DNA of 7,625 bases, from NCBI GenBank assembly GCA_945889545.1, contig CAMDCC010000141.1, positions 1-7,625 on the forward strand, given 5' to 3'. How positions within the stretch are numbered: the first letter of the stretch is position 1; each line of letters begins with the position of its first letter. A model generated the notes under the pieces. It worked only from the letters and a program-made list of their open reading frames with translations, did no database searches and was not told the origin of the DNA. This stretch comes from Bifidobacterium breve. Lineage in GTDB: Bacteria > Actinomycetota > Acidimicrobiia > IMCC26256 > PALSA-555. Below are positions 4,896-7,625 of this stretch, piece after piece. A program made the translations under genes and the position numbers.

Positions 4896-5678
4896 TCAAC
4901 CGATCTCGACAAGGAAGCGCAGACCGAGCGACTCCATCCCGCGATTGAGCTGTGCCGTCACCCACGCCAGGTTGTCGGTGAGCAGCACAACACCGAAGAA
5001 CGCGAGCACACCCGCTGACACGAACGTGAGCGTGCGCGAGTGTCGCTTGACCCACGCGAGCGGCGCGGCCAGTCGACCGAAGAGCAACCCGACCGCGAGG
5101 AACGACACCCCGAGTCCGAGCGAGTAGGCGGTGAGCAGCACGGCCGCGCGCCCGAGGTCGCGGCCATTACTCGCGAAGGTGAGGATCGTGCCGAGGATGG
5201 GCCCGATGCACGGCGTCCATCCGAGCCCGAACGCTGCCCCGGCGATCGGTGCAGCAACCGGCCCGAAGCGTTCGAAGTGCGGATGGAAGCGGTACTCGCC
5301 GTAGAGCCGCGGCGTGTTCAGCAGCTGCGAGCCGGCGAGGTACGCCGCCATGAGCAGAACGAATCCACCCGAGATGCGCGTCAGCGTGTCCTGGTTCTCG
5401 AAGATCGAATCGCTGATCGCGGTGGTGCTCAACCCCAGGATCACGAAGACCACGGTGAAGCCGAGGACGAACATCCCGGTGTCGAGCGCGATGCGCCGCA
5501 GCACCTTCGGGCGGGCATCCTCGATCTCGCCGACGGTGAGGCCGGTGATGAAGCTCAGGTAGGCCGGCACGATCGGGAGCACGCACGGCGAGAGGAACGA
5601 GATGACGCCGCCACCGAAGGCGGTGAGTACGTAGAGGTTGCGCGTGGCGTCGTCGACGACGCCCAGCAGGGTCGGCAT
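4896..5678 (-). CDS. ccdA: CcdA-type membrane thiol-disulfide transporter (cytochrome c biogenesis)
   Basis: This 260-residue polytopic membrane protein belongs to the CcdA/DsbD-beta family. It moves reducing equivalents from cytoplasmic thioredoxin to extracytoplasmic thioredoxin-like proteins, for example to reduce apocytochrome c. About six hydrophobic segments are visible (near 15-45, 65-88, 102-120, 140-170, 178-202, 215-235). The two reactive cysteines lie in SFLSPCVLPIVPAYLSF (C32) and GLGWTPCIGPILGTIL (C157), the proline-flanked signatures of the family, and the length is typical. ATG 5678-5676 was chosen since the protein then begins shortly before membrane segment 1. An open frame to GTG 5741 adds 21 basic, non-conserved-looking residues, and neither start has a good ribosome site. 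No resB/ccsA or ResA/CcsX gene is in view, so the partner is unknown. It is divergent from the ABM-like/peroxidase operon. Confidence 0.93.
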   Translation of the reverse strand: MPTLLGVVDDATRNLYVLTAFGGGVISFLSPCVLPIVPAYLSFITGLTVGEIEDARPKVLRRIALDTGMFVLGFTVVFVILGLSTTAISDSIFENQDTLTRISGGFVLLMAAYLAGSQLLNTPRLYGEYRFHPHFERFGPVAAPIAGAAFGLGWTPCIGPILGTILTFASNGRDLGRAAVLLTAYSLGLGVSFLAVGLLFGRLAAPLAWVKRHSRTLTFVSAGVLAFFGVVLLTDNLAWVTAQLNRGMESLGLRFLVEIG

Positions 5679-5722
5679 ATGGCGTTTGAGGCTAGGTCGA
5701 TATAGCGTGCGAGTCGCATGCA

Positions 5723-5736
5723 GGCGGGAGACCGCC
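5723..5736 (+). promoter_or_regulatory. Small GAGA-loop hairpin in the leader of the ABM-like gene
   Basis: GGCGG (5723-5727) and CCGCC (5732-5736) flank the GNRA-type loop GAGA, 14 bases upstream of the AGGAGG ribosome site. It lies in the 86-bp region shared with divergent ccdA, next to a TATA-like GATATAG (5699-5705). It could be a leader stem; any regulatory role is speculative. Confidence 0.25.
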
Positions 5737-5764
5737 ACCACGAACCAACCAGGAGGGGTGCACG

Positions 5765-6061
5765 ATGGAAGACCACGTTCGGATCGCGATCTACAAGCTC
5801 ACGAGCGGCACGGTAGAAGAAGCAGCAGATCTCGCGAAGTCGGGGATGTTGCCGATCTTCAAGGGCCAGCCCGGTTTCATCCGCTACGGAGTCGCCCAGC
5901 TCGAGGACGGCAACGTCGCGTCGGTGAGCGCGTGGGAGACGCACCAAGAAGCAGAGGACGCGGTCGCCGCCGCGGCAGAGTTCGTCAAGGCCAACATGGC
6001 CGACCGGATCTCGCTCATCAGCAACCACATCGGTGACTTCTTCTTCGACGAAGGCGCCTGA
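5765..6061 (+). CDS. Small ABM-like (dimeric alpha-beta barrel) protein
   Basis: This 98-residue soluble protein has the antibiotic-biosynthesis-monooxygenase/EthD type ferredoxin-like fold: strand (HVRIAIYKL), helix (VEEAADLAKSGMLPIFKGQP), strand (FIRYGVAQLEDG), strand (VASVSAWE), helix (QEAEDAVAAAAEFVKANMAD), then a final strand. GFIRYGVAQ and SAWETHQEAEDAV match the common core motifs as I remember them. Members include cofactor-free monooxygenases, haem-degrading enzymes and many proteins of unknown role. No haem-ligand or catalytic signature lets me choose. The start is certain: AGGAGG (5751-5756) lies 8 bases before the ATG. It is followed 25 bp later by the peroxidase gene, almost certainly as one operon, so a role linked to oxidative stress is possible but unproven. 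Confidence 0.85.
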   Translation: MEDHVRIAIYKLTSGTVEEAADLAKSGMLPIFKGQPGFIRYGVAQLEDGNVASVSAWETHQEAEDAVAAAAEFVKANMADRISLISNHIGDFFFDEGA

Positions 6062-6086
6062 GCCACCCCACCAAAGAGGAGTTCCA

Positions 6087-6575
6087 ATGTCTGTCTACGA
6101 GATCCCCATCGCCGCGCTCGACGGCTCCCCCGACCTGCTCAAGAGCCAGCAGGGCCACGCCACCCTCATGGTCAACGTGGCGTCGAAGTGTGGGCTCACC
6201 CCGCAGTACGACGGGCTCGAGCGCATCCACGAGAAGTACGCGCCGAAGGGCTTCTCCGTCGTCGGCTTCCCGTGCAACCAGTTCCTCGGTCAGGAACCGG
6301 GCACGGCCGACGAGATCAAGGAGTTCTGCAGCACCACGTACGGCGTCACGTTCCCACTGTCCGAGAAGATCGAGGTCAACGGCGACGACAAGCACCCGTT
6401 GTACGCGCACCTTGAAGACGTGGCCGATGCTGAAGGTCACACGGGCGACATCCGCTGGAACTTCGAGAAGTTCCTCGTGTCGGCCGATGGCAAGGTGCTC
6501 GTACGCTTCGCACCTCAGGTCGAACCCGAGGCTCCCGAGGTCATCACCGCGATTGAGGCAGCACTCCCAGGCTGA
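6087..6575 (+). CDS. Glutathione peroxidase family protein (probably thioredoxin-dependent)
   Basis: This 162-residue cytoplasmic peroxidase reduces hydrogen peroxide and organic hydroperoxides. The catalytic tetrad is visible: C35 in NVASKCGLTPQY, Q69 in GQEPG (after GFPCNQF), and W124-N125 in IRWNF. The peroxidatic residue is Cys, encoded TGT, not selenocysteine. C81 in KEFCSTTYGVTFPL stands where non-animal enzymes carry the resolving cysteine. This points to thioredoxin as reductant, consistent with actinobacteria generally using mycothiol in place of glutathione. Length and motifs are complete. ATG 6087 follows AAGAGGAG (6074-6081); an upstream in-frame start within the preceding gene's end lacks support. 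It is the second gene of an operon with the ABM-like gene. It ends 19 bp from the convergent methyltransferase gene. Confidence 0.95.
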   Translation: MSVYEIPIAALDGSPDLLKSQQGHATLMVNVASKCGLTPQYDGLERIHEKYAPKGFSVVGFPCNQFLGQEPGTADEIKEFCSTTYGVTFPLSEKIEVNGDDKHPLYAHLEDVADAEGHTGDIRWNFEKFLVSADGKVLVRFAPQVEPEAPEVITAIEAALPG

Positions 6576-6594
6576 TCCGCATCACTGAATCGGG

Positions 6595-7506
6595 TCACGC
6601 GCTCGCGGCGTCGCGCTCCTCGTTGATGCGCTTGTTCGCGAGTTCGACATAGTCGGCGTCGGTGTCGTAACCCACGTAGTGGCGGTCGTTGCGTACGGCC
6701 GCCACTGCTGTGGTCCCCGATCCTATGAACGGATCGAGCACCACGTCGCCGACGTATGTGTAGAAGCGGATGAGTCGCTCGGGAAGCTCGACGGGGAACG
6801 GGGCCGGATGCCCGATCTTGCGTGCGCGCTCTGGGCGGATCTCCCACACATCGATCGTCGATTCGAAGAACTCTTCCTTGGTGATCGTGTTCTCGTGCGG
6901 GAGGCCGAGCTTGGCCCGATCCTTGCGCTTGATGGCGCGCCCAAATCGTCCCTTCGATGCCACGATCACGCGCTCAGTCAAGTCACGCATCACGGGGTTC
7001 GACGCCGACATGTACGAACCGAACGCGGTAGAACCCGTCGCACCGCGTGCCTTCTGCCAGATGATCTCGCCCCGCGGCAAGAGGGCCAAATCGTCTTGAA
7101 TAATGCGCATCACATCGGCCGAGAGTGACCGGTATGGCTTGCGCCCGAGGTTGGCCACGTTGATGGCGATGCGTCCGCCCGGCTCGAGCACTCGTTTGCA
7201 CTCGCTGAACACGTCGCGAAGCATGGCGAGGAACTCGACGTAGTTCGCGGGGATGTGGCCCTGCCCCAATGCCTGCTCGTACTCCTTGCCAGCAAAGTAC
7301 GGCGGCGAAGTGACGACGAGCGCGATCGAGTTGTCTTCGCACGCGCTCATGTCGCGCGCGTCGCCGTGGATGATCGAATCGGCGATCGAGCATGGATTGA
7401 CGGTCTCGTCGTCAGAGAGCTTCGGCGCGCGAAAGCGGGCATAGAAGTCGCTGGAGTCGTGGTTCTCGCGGTTCCCCGCGCCAAATGCCCGCGTGCGCGT
7501 CGCCAT
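6595..7506 (-). CDS. Site-specific DNA methyltransferase, beta class (N4-cytosine or N6-adenine), apparently solitary
   Basis: This 303-residue SAM-dependent methyltransferase modifies exocyclic amino groups of DNA bases. The catalytic motif IV TSPPY (66-70) precedes the SAM-binding motif I DPFIGSGTT (258-266), with HPAPFPVELPERLIRFY (233-249) before motif I and VGYDTDADYVELANKRI (278-294) after it. This is the beta-class order. SPPY is frequent in N4-cytosine enzymes but also occurs in N6-adenine ones, so the base is undecided. The middle (about 155-230) is rich in basic residues and is the probable target-recognition region. No restriction endonuclease lies in the window, so it looks like an orphan enzyme, though the right side is not visible. 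ATG 7506-7504 has no ribosome site. TACGGT ends 6 bases upstream, fitting a leaderless promoter. An open frame to GTG 7542 is the alternative, adding 12 residues. Confidence 0.92.
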   Translation of the reverse strand: MATRTRAFGAGNRENHDSSDFYARFRAPKLSDDETVNPCSIADSIIHGDARDMSACEDNSIALVVTSPPYFAGKEYEQALGQGHIPANYVEFLAMLRDVFSECKRVLEPGGRIAINVANLGRKPYRSLSADVMRIIQDDLALLPRGEIIWQKARGATGSTAFGSYMSASNPVMRDLTERVIVASKGRFGRAIKRKDRAKLGLPHENTITKEEFFESTIDVWEIRPERARKIGHPAPFPVELPERLIRFYTYVGDVVLDPFIGSGTTAVAAVRNDRHYVGYDTDADYVELANKRINEERDAASA

Positions 7507-7625
7507 GCAGGCACCGTAGTGCCATCGCCGCTTAGCCCGCACCTTTCAGGAGTGGACCGCTGATTGTCGGCGCGCGTCCGCGAAAACGCCCTCCTGGTAA
7601 GGGAGACTGTGGTGGGTACTGCACA

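Noticed and set aside
4221..5705. Long plus-strand open frames over the bactofilin-like membrane region and ccdA (4221-5018 and 5040-5705)
   Set aside because: Both are arginine- or glutamate-rich out-of-frame translations typical of high-GC DNA, without ribosome sites or motifs.
6087..6575. Possible selenocysteine peroxidase
   Set aside because: The catalytic codon is TGT (Cys), not TGA, so no recoding is needed.
7580..7625. tRNA-Thr-like anticodon loop (CTGGTAA) or the start of a plus-strand gene (GTG 7612 behind AAGGGAG)
   Set aside because: The flanking 5-bp stem has a mismatch and no D arm is recognisable, so a tRNA is unlikely. As a gene start only four codons are visible, too little to annotate.

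Overview
The window looks like chromosomal DNA from a high-GC actinobacterium. The signs are strongly G/C-ending codons, many GTG starts behind GGAGG-type ribosome sites, a VapBC45-type toxin-antitoxin pair, and an initiator tRNA with an encoded CCA end. Some proteins (the ABM-like protein and the secreted bactofilin-like membrane protein) recall Acidimicrobiia or related lineages. That placement is an impression from memory and was not tested.

Left part (1-842): the first bases of a minus-strand gene run off the left edge. Next is a 162-residue minus-strand protein that resembles the N-terminal module of actinobacterial class III adenylate cyclases without the cyclase domain. A UUCG-capped hairpin follows, then a 48-bp fragment of an initiator tRNA gene.

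Centre (795-2301): this is the most notable part. A complete initiator tRNA gene (tRNA-fMet, minus strand, 2225-2301) and the tRNA fragment at 795-842 form a 48-bp direct repeat with one mismatch. The repeat runs from the anticodon loop through the CCA end, which is the usual footprint of tyrosine-recombinase integration into a tRNA gene. Between the copies lie about 1.4 kb holding a vapB45-vapC45-like toxin-antitoxin operon and a gene-free stretch of short repeats resembling an integrase attachment arm. No integrase is present. I read this as a decayed or minimal genomic island whose only cargo is a toxin-antitoxin module.

Right part (2302-7625): this looks like ordinary chromosome. A P450cam-like cytochrome P450 (minus) is divergent from a secreted, membrane-anchored beta-helix (bactofilin-like) protein (plus). 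That gene converges with ccdA (minus). ccdA is divergent from a two-gene operon (plus) of a small dimeric alpha-beta-barrel protein and a thioredoxin-type glutathione peroxidase. A solitary beta-class DNA methyltransferase (minus) converges on the peroxidase with only 19 bp between them. CcdA (reductant transfer across the membrane), the peroxidase and the ABM-like protein form a loose thiol/oxidative-stress neighbourhood. No gene-free stretch exceeds 300 bases.
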